DNA from: Opitutia bacterium
GTDB lineage: Bacteria; Verrucomicrobiota; Verrucomicrobiia; Opitutales; Opitutaceae
Direction: 5' to 3'
Assembly (NCBI GenBank): GCA_016217545.1
Contig: JACRHT010000012.1
Location: 744,001-808,000, forward strand
DNA length: 64,000 nucleotides
Shown: positions 16,655 through 25,572 of the stretch, piece by piece
Layout of the letters: each line of letters starts with the position of its first letter
How positions within the stretch are numbered: position 1 is the stretch's first letter
The notes under the pieces: model-generated
The model's database searches: none
The model's input: only the letters and a program-made list of their open reading frames with translations
Told to the model about the DNA's origin: nothing
Made by a program: the position numbers and the translations under genes

Positions 16655-17491
16655 ATGTCCGCTCCCGAGAAACTTCCCGCCTCCTTTCGCGCCCGCCGCC
16701 TGCCACGCGGCCCGCAGCTTCGCGTGCTCGAGCGGTTTCACTCGCGGATCTTCCGCAACAGTCGCGACGTCACGATCTGGACGCCGCCGGGCTACGGCGA
16801 TCCGCGGCGGCGGCATCCGGTCATCTATTTCCAGGACGGGCAGAACATCTTCGACCCCAAGACCGCGTTCAGCGGCGTGGCGTGGGGCGCCGGCGCGGCG
16901 GCGGAGAAACTGATCCGCGCCCGTGAGATCACGCCGCCGATCCTGGTGGGCATCGCCAATACCGGCACCCATCGCATCAACGAATACACGCCGACCCGCG
17001 CTGAATACGACGGCATGGACGGGGCGAAGCTGCGCAGCGCCGGCGACGCGAAGCGCTACGCGCGTTTCGTGGAGACCGAGCTGAAGCCCTTCATCGACGC
17101 CCGCTACCTCACGCTGCCGGGACCGCGCACGACGTCCATCGTCGGCTCGTCCATGGGTGGACTGGTTTCGCTCTATTTCGGCCTGTGGCACCCGCGCGTG
17201 TTCGGCAACGTCGCGGCGCTCTCGCCGTCGCTTTGGTGGGACGATCGCGTGGCGCTGCGGGATTTCGCGCGCTTGAAGCGCAAGCCGGACTTCCGCCTGT
17301 GGCTCGACATGGGCACGGCCGAGCCGGGCTGGGAAGTGGTGCAGATTTTCCGCGACACGCTCGTGGCCGCCGGCTGGGCGCAGGGTGACGATCTCGAATA
17401 CCGCGAAGTCGCCGGCGGCGAACACAGCGAAGCGGCGTGGGCGGCGCGTCTGCCGGAGGTGTTGCGCTTTCTCGTCGGTCGCCGGCGCTGA
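16655..17491 (+). CDS. Putative esterase, alpha/beta hydrolase (PF00756 type)
   Basis: The 278-residue hydrolase has the nucleophile elbow GSSMGG (Ser166) and a catalytic His in GGEHSEAAW near residue 262. The sequences VIYFQDGQNIFDP and VGIANTG are typical of enterochelin-esterase-like and feruloyl-esterase-like members. There is no signal peptide, so a cytoplasmic acyl-ester substrate is likely. It is distinct from the esterase at 10.2-11 kb, to which it is only distantly similar. It stands alone, with about 125 bp upstream. Confidence 0.87.
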   Translation: MSAPEKLPASFRARRLPRGPQLRVLERFHSRIFRNSRDVTIWTPPGYGDPRRRHPVIYFQDGQNIFDPKTAFSGVAWGAGAAAEKLIRAREITPPILVGIANTGTHRINEYTPTRAEYDGMDGAKLRSAGDAKRYARFVETELKPFIDARYLTLPGPRTTSIVGSSMGGLVSLYFGLWHPRVFGNVAALSPSLWWDDRVALRDFARLKRKPDFRLWLDMGTAEPGWEVVQIFRDTLVAAGWAQGDDLEYREVAGGEHSEAAWAARLPEVLRFLVGRRR

Positions 17492-17623
17492 GCACGCGCT
17501 GGGCGGGCCGGTTGCCGGCCGGGTGTCACCGCGCTGTCACTTTCGGCTCCACCCATCCTCGCGCTCGCGCCGCTGATCCTGCCCGGCTTGTCGGGTGGCC
17601 GGCGCTGGGTTCCTTGTCGCGGC

Positions 17624-17854
17624 ATGGAACCGACTTCCGACCCGCGCAAGAAACCGCACGATGACGGCGGCTGGTGGATCTGGTTAACCAGTCTGTTCTC
17701 CAGCAACGACAGCGCGCCTGCCCACAACGGTGGCGGCGAGACGATGTCCGAACATGGCGCGCATCACGGCGGCGATGCCGGACACGATGGCGGTGGCGGA
17801 GGCGACGCGGGCGGGGATGCCGGTGGAGGCGATGGAGGCGGCGGTGGAGACTGA
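17624..17854 (+). CDS. Small Gly/Asp/His-rich protein overlapping an M50 protease
   Basis: This 76-residue unknown protein starts at an ATG inside a longer frame; the upstream residues lack support. The N-terminus is polar, a short WWIWLTSLF segment could sit in a membrane surface, and the rest is a low-complexity tail of Gly, Asp and His (HGAHHGGDAGHDGGGGGDAG) that could bind metal. Its last 23 bases overlap the start of the M50 metallopeptidase gene, so the two are translationally coupled. Possible roles are substrate, regulator or metal carrier for that protease. It could also be a spurious frame, since such tails arise easily in GC-rich DNA. Confidence 0.5.
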   Translation: MEPTSDPRKKPHDDGGWWIWLTSLFSSNDSAPAHNGGGETMSEHGAHHGGDAGHDGGGGGDAGGDAGGGDGGGGGD

Positions 17855-19025
17855 GCCCCAGGTGATTCCGCGGCTGCCGACGCCCGTGACGCGTGGGCGC
17901 AAGGCGCTTTCGCTCCCGGTGTTGGTCGGGACGGCGGTGGGCTTGGTGATCGGCGGTGTAGCCGGGTTTCTCGGCGTAAGGTTCGGCACGCACCTGCTGT
18001 TGCCGGGGTTGCCGAAATGGATCGCGATCGTGCACCTGGCGGCGCTGCCACTGGTGTGGCTGGTCGTGGTGGGGTTTCATGAGTTCGGGCACATCGTCGG
18101 TGGATGGGCGGGCGGCGGGAAATTCCTGCTCTATGTCGTCGGTCCGCTGATGTGGAAACGCACTCCGGCAGGCGTCCGCTTCTCCTGGAACAAGAACCTC
18201 AATATCGCGGGCGGTCTCGCCGCGTGCCTGCCGCTCGACCCGGCGGCGGCGACACCGCGTGGCACGGCCATCATGGTCGCCGGGGGACCGATATTCAGTC
18301 TCGTGTTGACGGTGTTGGCGGCGTGGCTCGGGGCGGGCATCGCGGCAATCGCGGTGTCGCCGGTCGCGATCTTTGCGCAACACCTCGCGCTGTTTGTCGC
18401 CGGGATGTCGCTGCTGATTTTTCTCGTGACGGTGGCTCCCGGGACGGCCGGCGGATTCAAGAGCGATGGCCTGCGCTTCTACGAGCTCCTGCGCGGCGGC
18501 CCCCGGTCGGAGCAGGAGAACGCGGTCATGACCCTCACGACCGCCGCGCTCGGCGGAGTGCGGCCCGCGGACTACGACCCGCGACTCGTGGAGCAGGCGA
18601 TCTCGCTGCGTGACGGTTCACTCTTCGATCTCTACGCGCACCACACCGTCGCGCACCACTTCATCGACCTCGGCCAGCCCGGCCGGGCGCAGGCGCTGCT
18701 GGATCACGTGATGAGCGGCGAGGCGCAGTTGGTGCCGTTTGCGCGCGATGCGCTGCGTTGCGACTACGCTTGGTTGCTCGCTGAACACTCGGGCGATGCG
18801 GTCGCGGCGCGCGCGTGGCTCGACTCCGCGGGTGCGCTCGCCTTCGATCCGGCGACGCGCCTGCGCGCGGAAGCCGCGGTGTTGCTGGCGGAGGGGCGGC
18901 GGGCGGAGGCGGCCGCGAAGGCCCGTGAGGGCCTGCACGCGCTCGAGCACAAGAGCCTCAGCCCGACGGGCAACCCGTTCGCGCGCGACGTGCTGGAGGA
19001 CTTGCTCGCGCGCGCCGAGGCGTGA
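17832..19025 (+). CDS. M50-like (site-2-protease family) intramembrane metallopeptidase
   Basis: The protein has about 397 residues. The zinc motif HEFGH (residues 83-87) sits inside a hydrophobic helix, as in site-2 proteases, and further membrane helices follow to about residue 210. The C-terminal ~180 residues are soluble and helical (repeated Ala-rich helices such as RAQALLDHVMSGE and RAWLDSAGALAF), resembling TPR repeats. Start codons at 17730, 17817 and 17832 are possible. I chose 17832 because a good ribosome binding site (GGTGGAGGCG) lies just upstream. Such proteases cut membrane-bound regulators or handle membrane proteins; the target is unknown. Confidence 0.8.
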   Translation: MEAAVETEPQVIPRLPTPVTRGRKALSLPVLVGTAVGLVIGGVAGFLGVRFGTHLLLPGLPKWIAIVHLAALPLVWLVVVGFHEFGHIVGGWAGGGKFLLYVVGPLMWKRTPAGVRFSWNKNLNIAGGLAACLPLDPAAATPRGTAIMVAGGPIFSLVLTVLAAWLGAGIAAIAVSPVAIFAQHLALFVAGMSLLIFLVTVAPGTAGGFKSDGLRFYELLRGGPRSEQENAVMTLTTAALGGVRPADYDPRLVEQAISLRDGSLFDLYAHHTVAHHFIDLGQPGRAQALLDHVMSGEAQLVPFARDALRCDYAWLLAEHSGDAVAARAWLDSAGALAFDPATRLRAEAAVLLAEGRRAEAAAKAREGLHALEHKSLSPTGNPFARDVLEDLLARAEA

Positions 19026-19056
19026 CCGCGGCGCGGCGGAGGGGCGGAAACCGGGC

Positions 19057-20193
19057 CTACTTCAGGAACAGCGCGGCGAGCAGCTCCGTGTCGGGCGTGC
19101 CGGTGGGTTTGCCGGCGTCGCCGCGTTGGAAGAGGCCGAAGTTGCCTTTGTAGTCCCAGTTGGCCCAGGCCATCCCCTCGCTCTCGAGCACGCCGACGAA
19201 ATCGCGGTAGTAGCGCAGGCGATCCGCGCGCGGCACGGTCGGCAGGCAGCCGAATTCGCCGCAGTAGAGCTGCAGGCCGAGTTCGCGGGCGCGCTTGATG
19301 GCGGGCATCAGGTCGGCGCGGATGGCGTCGGCGTTCCACTCGTGGCGGGCGCTGGCGAATTGGTCGACGATGTGTTTTTCCTGCTGCGCTTCGATCTGGG
19401 CGAGTTCCTCGGCGGGAATCGGTCGGCCGGGATATTGCACGGGGCCGGTGTAGAGTTTCACGGGCGTCCAGTTCGCGCGATAGTGCGTGAAGGTGAACGG
19501 CTCGTAGCAGTGCGTGCTGAGGATGATGTTCGGGTCGCCGGCGGGGACTTTCAGCGCAGGAAATTTCCACGCGCCTTGCCAGCGGTTCGAGCCGATGACG
19601 ATGACGCGCTGCGGCTCGGTGGCGCGGATCTGCGCGTGGGCGGCGGCGGCGAGGCGGTTCCAATCCTCGTCGTTGTCCGCGACGGCCTCGTTGAGGATTT
19701 CGTAGGCGACGGCGTCGTTCGGGTAGTCCTTCAGGCGCGCGGAGAGCTGTTGCCACAGGCCGAGGAAGTGGCGTTGCGCCGCGGGGTCGCTGAAGAGCGT
19801 GTTGGCGGGGCCGCCGTCGTTGGCGGCGTTGAAGTGGTGCGAGCGGACGGTGTGGAGGTCGACGATCACACGCAGTTGGTGCGCCCGCGCCCAGCCGAGC
19901 GCTTTGGTGAAGTAGCCGAAATTCTCCTCGTTCGGACGGCCGTCCTCGTTCCACAGCTCCTTTTCATCCACCGGCAGGCGCACGTGGTCGAAGCCGGCGC
20001 GGGCGATGAATTTGAAATCTTCCTCGGTGATAAACTTGTCGCGCGGCGCGCCCGCGTATTGCGAGAGCCAGTGGCTGAGGTTTGTGCCGCGATGGATGCG
20101 GAAGCCGGAGGGGTTGGTCGGCGCGGGCGTCGATGAGGTGGACGCCAGTGCGGTGGCGAGACCGAGACAGGAGAGAAGCAGGGCAAGTTTCAT
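19057..20193 (-). CDS. Exported glycoside hydrolase family 5
   Basis: The 378-residue (beta/alpha)8-barrel enzyme has a signal peptide (residues 1-17). The acid/base Glu lies in YEILNEAV and the nucleophile Glu in YCGEFG, in the order expected for GH5 clan-A enzymes. VIVDLHTVRSHH supplies another active-site His region. Likely substrates are beta-linked glucans or mannans in plant or algal material. It lies 18 bp downstream of a GH51 gene in the same direction, suggesting a two-gene polysaccharide-degradation operon. Confidence 0.9.
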   Translation of the reverse strand: MKLALLLSCLGLATALASTSSTPAPTNPSGFRIHRGTNLSHWLSQYAGAPRDKFITEEDFKFIARAGFDHVRLPVDEKELWNEDGRPNEENFGYFTKALGWARAHQLRVIVDLHTVRSHHFNAANDGGPANTLFSDPAAQRHFLGLWQQLSARLKDYPNDAVAYEILNEAVADNDEDWNRLAAAAHAQIRATEPQRVIVIGSNRWQGAWKFPALKVPAGDPNIILSTHCYEPFTFTHYRANWTPVKLYTGPVQYPGRPIPAEELAQIEAQQEKHIVDQFASARHEWNADAIRADLMPAIKRARELGLQLYCGEFGCLPTVPRADRLRYYRDFVGVLESEGMAWANWDYKGNFGLFQRGDAGKPTGTPDTELLAALFLK

Positions 20194-20211
20194 GGGGAAT
20201 CAGGGATGGGG

Positions 20212-22194
20212 TTATTTCAGCGGAATGGAGAACAGAGCGATGCCGAGAGCGGGCGCCGCGAGGGGTTGGGTGGTGTCGATGGCGGGTTGCTCGACGATAT
20301 CGACGGCGCGCGGCTGGCCGGGCGTGTTGTGGGCGAACTCAGTCGGCGCGGCGATGGTCCAGCGCGTGGCAGTGCCGGCGGCCGTGCGGCCGGCGGGCAG
20401 CGCGAGCGGGAGCGCGACGGCGGCGTCGGTCGGGTTGACGAGTGCGACGGTGAGCGTGCGGCCGTCGGCGGACAGTGCGGCGGCGACGTCGAGCGCGCCG
20501 AAGTCGCCCTCGAGTTTCAGCGGCACGGAGCCGAAGTGCGCGCGGTAGAGCTGGAGCACGAGGCCGGTGGTTTCCATCTCGGCGGCGGTGCGGCTGGTCT
20601 TGATCGCGCCGATGACGTTCACGGTCTGCGCGTAGAAGGCCATGTGGATGACGTCGCTCTGGCGGAAGTATTCGTGGAGGCCCATCGCGACGCCCAGTGC
20701 GTCGGCCTGATCGTAGACGCAGCCAAGTTCGCCGTAGACGTAGTCGCGGTGCCAGTAATTCCACTCGTCCATCGAGACGGAGATGAAGCGGCCGCGCAGA
20801 TTAGGCAGCGACGCCTGGAGCGCGCGGTGGCCCTCGGCTTTCTTGCGGATCGTGTTTTTTAACTTCACGACTTCGGCGGCGAGCGCGCCGCGGCCATTCG
20901 TCGCCCACGGCAGGCGGCCTTCGTAGAAGTGTTCGGAGATGAGGCTCATGTGGTCGGCGCAGGCGAGCAGCATGCCGTGCGACCAGGTGTGACCGGATTT
21001 CACCTGCTCGGGATCGTTCTTGGCGTTGATCGTTTCGAGGTCGCCGACGGCGGCGAGCTCGAGCGTGGGATCGACGCGTCGCATGGCGTCGACGACGAGG
21101 TTGTGTTTGATGGTGTAGTGCGAGAGCTGCATGAAGCCCAGCTGCCACGGGCCGAACATCTCGTTGCCGACGCACCAGTAGCGGACGCCGTAGGGCTGCG
21201 GGTGGCCGTTCTGCGCGCGCCAGCCGCCGGCGAGCGTCGCGGCGGGGCGGTTGCAATACTCGACCCACTGCGCGGCGGAGTGCGCGTCGCCGAAGCCGGT
21301 GTTGGCGGCGATCATCGGCTCGGCGCCGATCTCACGGCAAAAGGCGATGAACTCGTCCGTGCCGAAATCGTTGTGCTCGACGCCGGTCCACGCGGGGTTC
21401 TTGCGCGGCGGGCGGCGGTCGCGGTCGCCGATGCCGTCGCGCCAGTCGTAGCCGCTGACGAAGTTGCCGCCCGGCCAGCGATAAATGGAGCCGTTGAGCT
21501 GCTTGAGCAGCGCGAGCGTGTCGCGACGCAGGCCGCGGACATTGTCGGCGGGCATGAGCGAGAGCGTGCCGAGGAGGACGTCGGCGTCCGCGACGCGCAC
21601 CTCGAGCTGCGCGCGGTCGGTGGTGGCGCCGGCGGTGAAGGCGAAAGCGTGTTTCGCGTAGTCGCCTGGCGTGGCGGACACGCGCACCGTGGCGCGGTCG
21701 GCGGCGCCCTCGCCCCAGACGAGCGTGACGTCGACCGCGGCGGGTTTTTCGCCCGTCCCGCGGAGCCAGAGGTAACCGGTGTAGCCGCGGCCGGCGGCGA
21801 CGCCGAGGTCGCGTTGGCGGATGCCGGCGCCGGCGCGCAGCAGCGGCGTGTGGTCGCCGACGAAGGCGTTTTCCGTCACCATGCGCACGCCGTCGGGTGC
21901 GCCGATGATTTGCCAAGGCGACGCGCCGACGACCGGATACGCGGTGTCGGCGAGGCTCTTGTAGGGCGCGTAGTCAGCGGTGACGGGGAAGTAGAATTTC
22001 CGGTCTTCGAGCATCTCGGCCCAGATGCCGCCGTAGATGCAGCGGCCGAGGTGTTCGATGAACTGCCCATAAATGAACGGGTTGATCGGCGCGCCGGTGC
22101 GAGCGGGATCGATTTTCACGACGGGAGTGGGCGCCGCGAACAGCGGCGCAGCCGCGAGCGCGCTGGCGAGCAGCAGAAAGCGAAGAAGACGCAT
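20212..22194 (-). CDS. Exported alpha-L-arabinofuranosidase, GH51
   Basis: The 660-residue enzyme has a signal peptide (ending LFAA, residue 21), an N-terminal carbohydrate-binding-like region (about 90-220), then the GH51 barrel with acid/base Glu in VGNEMFGP and nucleophile Glu in SMDEWNYW. A C-terminal beta domain follows. It should cleave terminal arabinofuranosyl residues from arabinoxylan or arabinan. It is the first gene of the pair with the GH5 enzyme, and the two probably act on the same hemicellulose. Confidence 0.93.
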   Translation of the reverse strand: MRLLRFLLLASALAAAPLFAAPTPVVKIDPARTGAPINPFIYGQFIEHLGRCIYGGIWAEMLEDRKFYFPVTADYAPYKSLADTAYPVVGASPWQIIGAPDGVRMVTENAFVGDHTPLLRAGAGIRQRDLGVAAGRGYTGYLWLRGTGEKPAAVDVTLVWGEGAADRATVRVSATPGDYAKHAFAFTAGATTDRAQLEVRVADADVLLGTLSLMPADNVRGLRRDTLALLKQLNGSIYRWPGGNFVSGYDWRDGIGDRDRRPPRKNPAWTGVEHNDFGTDEFIAFCREIGAEPMIAANTGFGDAHSAAQWVEYCNRPAATLAGGWRAQNGHPQPYGVRYWCVGNEMFGPWQLGFMQLSHYTIKHNLVVDAMRRVDPTLELAAVGDLETINAKNDPEQVKSGHTWSHGMLLACADHMSLISEHFYEGRLPWATNGRGALAAEVVKLKNTIRKKAEGHRALQASLPNLRGRFISVSMDEWNYWHRDYVYGELGCVYDQADALGVAMGLHEYFRQSDVIHMAFYAQTVNVIGAIKTSRTAAEMETTGLVLQLYRAHFGSVPLKLEGDFGALDVAAALSADGRTLTVALVNPTDAAVALPLALPAGRTAAGTATRWTIAAPTEFAHNTPGQPRAVDIVEQPAIDTTQPLAAPALGIALFSIPLK

Positions 22195-22316
22195 GGGGTG
22201 GAGGGGACGGACCTTGGAGAGTCAATCCGTGCCACGCCCACCGGCAAGGGTGCCGGCTTTCTATCTATTGCACGGCTTTGAAGTCTGTTTGCCGGCGCGT
22301 CCGCGCGCGGGCGGGG

Positions 22317-22793
22317 TCAGGCGCGCAATTGGCGATCGATCCAAGAGGAGGCGAACTGTGTCACGACGACCGAGAACGTGAACAGATAAAGCCCGAGCCC
22401 GATCTGGAGCTTGGCGAGGCCGGCGGCCTTCATCGTGACGATCAGGATCGCAACGACGAACACGTCGAGCATCGACCACTTGCCGAGCGTGGCGACCCAG
22501 TGGTGCAGGCGCTGGATGCGCGAGAGGTCCTTGTCGCGCTCGAGCCAGATCAGCGCCAGCAACCCGAGCTTCGCGGCCGGGAAAACGAGCGTGAAGAGGG
22601 TCAACACCGCGAAGAGGAAATACTCGCCTTCCTGGAAGAGCGCGACGATGCCGCCGACGACCGAGATCGCTTCGTGGAAGATCCAGAACTTCGACACGTG
22701 GAAGAACGGGAAGAACACGCCGCTGAGAAACAGCGCCGCGGCGACGACGAGCAGCGCGGGCACGGCGGCGGTGGAGCGGTCGGGCGTGGACAT
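22317..22793 (-). CDS. PqiA-like (paraquat-inducible A) membrane protein
   Basis: The 158-residue inner-membrane protein has about four helices. The sequence HEAISVVGGIVALFQEGEYFLFAV...FPAAKLGLLALIWLE and the WSMLDVFVVAILIVTMK segment match the PqiA domain, here a single half rather than the usual tandem. PqiA-type proteins belong to membrane lipid-homeostasis systems with MCE proteins, but no MCE gene is adjacent. The frame is open upstream to 23000, but those residues are antisense to the DUF4139 terminator region, and MSTPDRST gives a sensible start. Confidence 0.82.
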   Translation of the reverse strand: MSTPDRSTAAVPALLVVAAALFLSGVFFPFFHVSKFWIFHEAISVVGGIVALFQEGEYFLFAVLTLFTLVFPAAKLGLLALIWLERDKDLSRIQRLHHWVATLGKWSMLDVFVVAILIVTMKAAGLAKLQIGLGLYLFTFSVVVTQFASSWIDRQLRA

Positions 22794-22837
22794 GCGCGAA
22801 TGCAGGCCGAAGGACGCGCGGCGCGCAAGGCCGGCCG

Positions 22838-22870
22838 AAAAAAAGCGGGCCCACCTCTCAGCGGGCCCGC
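22838..22870 (-). terminator. Strong intrinsic terminator after the DUF4139 gene
   Basis: On the minus strand, the stem GCGGGCCC / GGGCCCGC has a 10-nt loop and is followed by seven consecutive T residues (A run at 22838-22844). It separates the DUF4139 gene from the PqiA-like gene. Confidence 0.9.
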
Positions 22871-22903
22871 GCACCCAGAAAAGGGCGAAAGAGTTACTCG
22901 AAC

Positions 22904-24574
22904 TTATTCGAGACCGGTGACGTTGACGTCGTTGGGATACTCGATGGTGAATTTCACGGTGATCTCGCGCTTCTCGCCGGGCTTGAGGTCGAGCGTCCAC
23001 TTCAGCGAGCCCTCATCGGTGGGCTTCAACTCGCGAGCGTCGGGCGCGAGCTGCTTGATGACGATCTTCTCGTTGCGCGAGAGCGGCAGCTGGTCGACGA
23101 CGATGACGCGTTCGGCGGACTTCTTGTTGTTCTGGATCGTGAGGAGATACTCGTAGGTGACGCGCTTGCCGGAGTTGGTCAGGCCGGTGTCCTCGGTGAA
23201 CTTCTGCACGCGCTTGTGCTTCACGCTGATCGCCTCGTCGGCGCCGAGCGCGAGGTCGAACTTCTCGCCGGCCATCACGGTGCGCAGCGCGCTGGTGGCG
23301 ACGAAGGTGCCGTCGAGGAAGACGTTCATCGGGCCGGCGAGCAGGGGGAAGTCGGTTGAGTTGACGACCTTGGTGGTGAGGAAGGCGGTCTGCTGACGCT
23401 TCGGGACGGTGAGGTATTCGGGATTGGCGGCGAGCTTGGCAGCGGCGATCGGGACTTTTTGCGCGGAGCCGTCGCTCGGGATGGTGGACGCGGTGGCGAT
23501 CTTGAAGGAGGCGCTGGTGGCGCCGGATTCCACGGTGGCGGAGGCGAGTTCGGCTTCGGGCGGCGGCGGGGCCATGTCGGCGGGCGCGGCGTTGGTGGTG
23601 AATGCCTGCATGTTGACCACGCGGGCGGCGTTGAGCTTGGCCCGTTGTTCGCGCTTGTCGGCTTCGTAAGCGTCGCGGGCCTCAGCGGCCGCCACCAGCG
23701 GGCGATTGACCCACACATCCAGATTCCACGCCGTGAGCGTCGGCGCGGCACCGCCGAGCGACGGGCGCGCGGTCGAGAGCGTGAGCGCGACGTTTTTCCA
23801 GTCCTCGCCGGTCGTCTGCGTAACAACGCCGAAGTAGCCGAGCGCGACGGCGCGTTCGCCGCTGAGGACGCGGGCGTCGTAGCTGGGCGTCCAGCGGGCG
23901 TTGCCGACGGTGTAGGAGAGCGCGAGTTCGAGGTTGCCAGCCTGCGCGGCGGAGACGCGGACGACGACGGTCTTGAAGCCCTTGCCGCCGGTGCCGCGGA
24001 GTTCGTTGAGCTGCTGCTCAAGTGCGGCGATCTTGTTGCCGAGTTCCTCGCGCTGCTGGTCGAGCTTCTGGTTGGATTGGGCGATCTCGAGGAGCTGTTT
24101 CTGTCCGAACTCGAGCGTGGCGCGCACGTCTTCGAGTTTGGGGCGACCGGCGTCCTTCGTGGCCGCGACGGCGTTCTTCATGAATTCGGTGATGCTGTCG
24201 CGCTGGCTGGCGAGGACGGCGACCTGATCGCCGAGCGTGCGGTCGTCGTTGCGGAGGGCGCGGAGCTGGTCCTCGATCTCCTTCACGCGGGAGTTGGGTG
24301 TGAAGTCGACGAACGTCCGGCGCGCGGCGACGTCGAGGATGACGGCCTGCGCCGTGCCGCGGCCGCTGACTTGGACGGATTGATCGACGAGCGACTCGGG
24401 GAGGTTGGCGAAAACGAGTTCCGCCTGGCCGCCGCCGAGGTCGATGGTGGCGGTGCGCGTGACGACCGCGCGGTCGGTGTAAACGGTGACGGCGGAGATG
24501 GTGGAGTCGACCGGCGCGGCGGCGAGCGCGGCGGCGAGCAGGGAAAGGAGGGCGGTGAGCCGGAGGAATTTCAT
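22904..24574 (-). CDS. MuiA-like exported protein (DUF4140 + DUF4139)
   Basis: The 556-residue protein has a signal peptide (ending AAAL, residue 18). The N-terminal domain (VDSTISAVTVYTDRAVVTRTA) is DUF4140. A charged coiled coil follows (about residues 95-190, with EIEDQLRAL and LDQQREELGNKIAALEQQ). A large beta-rich DUF4139 domain reaches the C-terminus, with the landmark YTVGNARWTPSYDARV. The family is named after a mucoidy inhibitor but its biochemical role is unknown. The start at 24574 is preferred over 24601 because it opens directly onto the signal peptide. It has a strong terminator. Confidence 0.88.
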   Translation of the reverse strand: MKFLRLTALLSLLAAALAAAPVDSTISAVTVYTDRAVVTRTATIDLGGGQAELVFANLPESLVDQSVQVSGRGTAQAVILDVAARRTFVDFTPNSRVKEIEDQLRALRNDDRTLGDQVAVLASQRDSITEFMKNAVAATKDAGRPKLEDVRATLEFGQKQLLEIAQSNQKLDQQREELGNKIAALEQQLNELRGTGGKGFKTVVVRVSAAQAGNLELALSYTVGNARWTPSYDARVLSGERAVALGYFGVVTQTTGEDWKNVALTLSTARPSLGGAAPTLTAWNLDVWVNRPLVAAAEARDAYEADKREQRAKLNAARVVNMQAFTTNAAPADMAPPPPEAELASATVESGATSASFKIATASTIPSDGSAQKVPIAAAKLAANPEYLTVPKRQQTAFLTTKVVNSTDFPLLAGPMNVFLDGTFVATSALRTVMAGEKFDLALGADEAISVKHKRVQKFTEDTGLTNSGKRVTYEYLLTIQNNKKSAERVIVVDQLPLSRNEKIVIKQLAPDARELKPTDEGSLKWTLDLKPGEKREITVKFTIEYPNDVNVTGLE

Positions 24575-24665
24575 GGATGCGATTGGGTGCACTGAGACCA
24601 CGGATGGCGGGGGAGGTTCTTAGAGAAAATCTGTTCATCGCGCCGCACTTAGCTATTCCAATCCT

Positions 24666-25508
24666 ATGCCCCAGCTTTTCGGCCAAGTCGTCATCATCAC
24701 CGGAGCATCGTCCGGCATCGGCGAAGCCACGGCGCGGCGCCGTGCGCGCGGCGGCGCCCGGGTCGTGATCTCCGCGCGGCGCCAGGAACGTCTCGACACG
24801 CTCGCGCGTGAACTTGATCCGAGCGGCGCGAGCGTGCTCGCCGTCGCGGGCGACGTCACCAGCGATGCCGACCGGCGGCGGCTCGTGGAAGCGACGTTGG
24901 TTAAGTTCGGCCGCGTTGACGGTCTCGTGAACAACGCCGGTTACGGCACGCGCGGTCCGCTGGAGATCGTGCCGGTGGAGGCGATTCGCCGGAATTTCGA
25001 AACCAACGTCTTTTCGCTGATCGCGCTCACGCAACTCGTGTTGCCGACGATGCGCGCGCAAGGGAGCGGCTGCATCGTGAACATCGGCTCCGTGGCGGGC
25101 CGGATCGCGCGTCCGCTTTCGAGCATCTACGATTCGACCAAGCACGCGCTCGAGGCGTTGACCGACGGGTTGCGCGGCGAGCTGGAGCCGTTCGGCGTGC
25201 GCGTGACGCTCATCCGGCCGGGCTACATCGTGACGGAGTTCGTTTCGGCGGCGGACGCGGCGTCGGACGAGTTCCTCGCGCAGGCGGGACCCTACGAGCC
25301 GTTCCTCGCGGGCTTCCGCGTCGGCTACAAGAAGCTGCGCCGCGTCGCCGGCGCGCCGGACGACATCGCGCGGTGCATCGAGGACGCGCTCACGAGTCGC
25401 AACCCGCCGCCGCGCTACGCGGCGCCGTTTCACGCGAAGATTTTCCTGCTGTTGAAATGGCTCCTGCCGAACCGGCTTTTCGCACGCATCGTGCGGCTGC
25501 GGCGGTGA
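24666..25508 (+). CDS. Short-chain dehydrogenase/reductase
   Basis: The 280-residue classical SDR shows the nucleotide-binding ITGASSGIGEA (residues 11-21), VNNAGYG, catalytic NIGSVAG and YDSTKHAL (Tyr and Lys). The C-terminal ~50 residues extend the usual fold, ending in a hydrophobic segment (FLLLKWLLPNRLF) that may contact the membrane, as in steroid or lipid dehydrogenases. The substrate is unknown. It is divergent from the DUF4139 gene and followed by two small hairpins. Confidence 0.9.
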   Translation: MPQLFGQVVIITGASSGIGEATARRRARGGARVVISARRQERLDTLARELDPSGASVLAVAGDVTSDADRRRLVEATLVKFGRVDGLVNNAGYGTRGPLEIVPVEAIRRNFETNVFSLIALTQLVLPTMRAQGSGCIVNIGSVAGRIARPLSSIYDSTKHALEALTDGLRGELEPFGVRVTLIRPGYIVTEFVSAADAASDEFLAQAGPYEPFLAGFRVGYKKLRRVAGAPDDIARCIEDALTSRNPPPRYAAPFHAKIFLLLKWLLPNRLFARIVRLRR

Positions 25509-25516
25509 CGAAGTGC

Positions 25517-25563
25517 GCGGATGCCAAACGGCATCCGCCCCGATGGGCAGGCAGGAGGCCTGC
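25517..25563. other. Two adjacent hairpins between convergent genes
   Basis: GCGGATGCC/GGCATCCGC (25517-25538) and GCAGGC/GCCTGC (25547-25563) lie between the convergent SDR and membrane-protein genes. Neither has a T run, so a terminator role is only possible. They could equally be a degraded palindromic element. Confidence 0.4.
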
Positions 25564-25572
25564 GCTGCTCGA

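Noticed and set aside
24588-24606. Single ACCACGGATGGCGG-like half repeat in the DUF4139/SDR gap
   Set aside because: Only one unit remains, without a partner arm, so it cannot be separated from chance.
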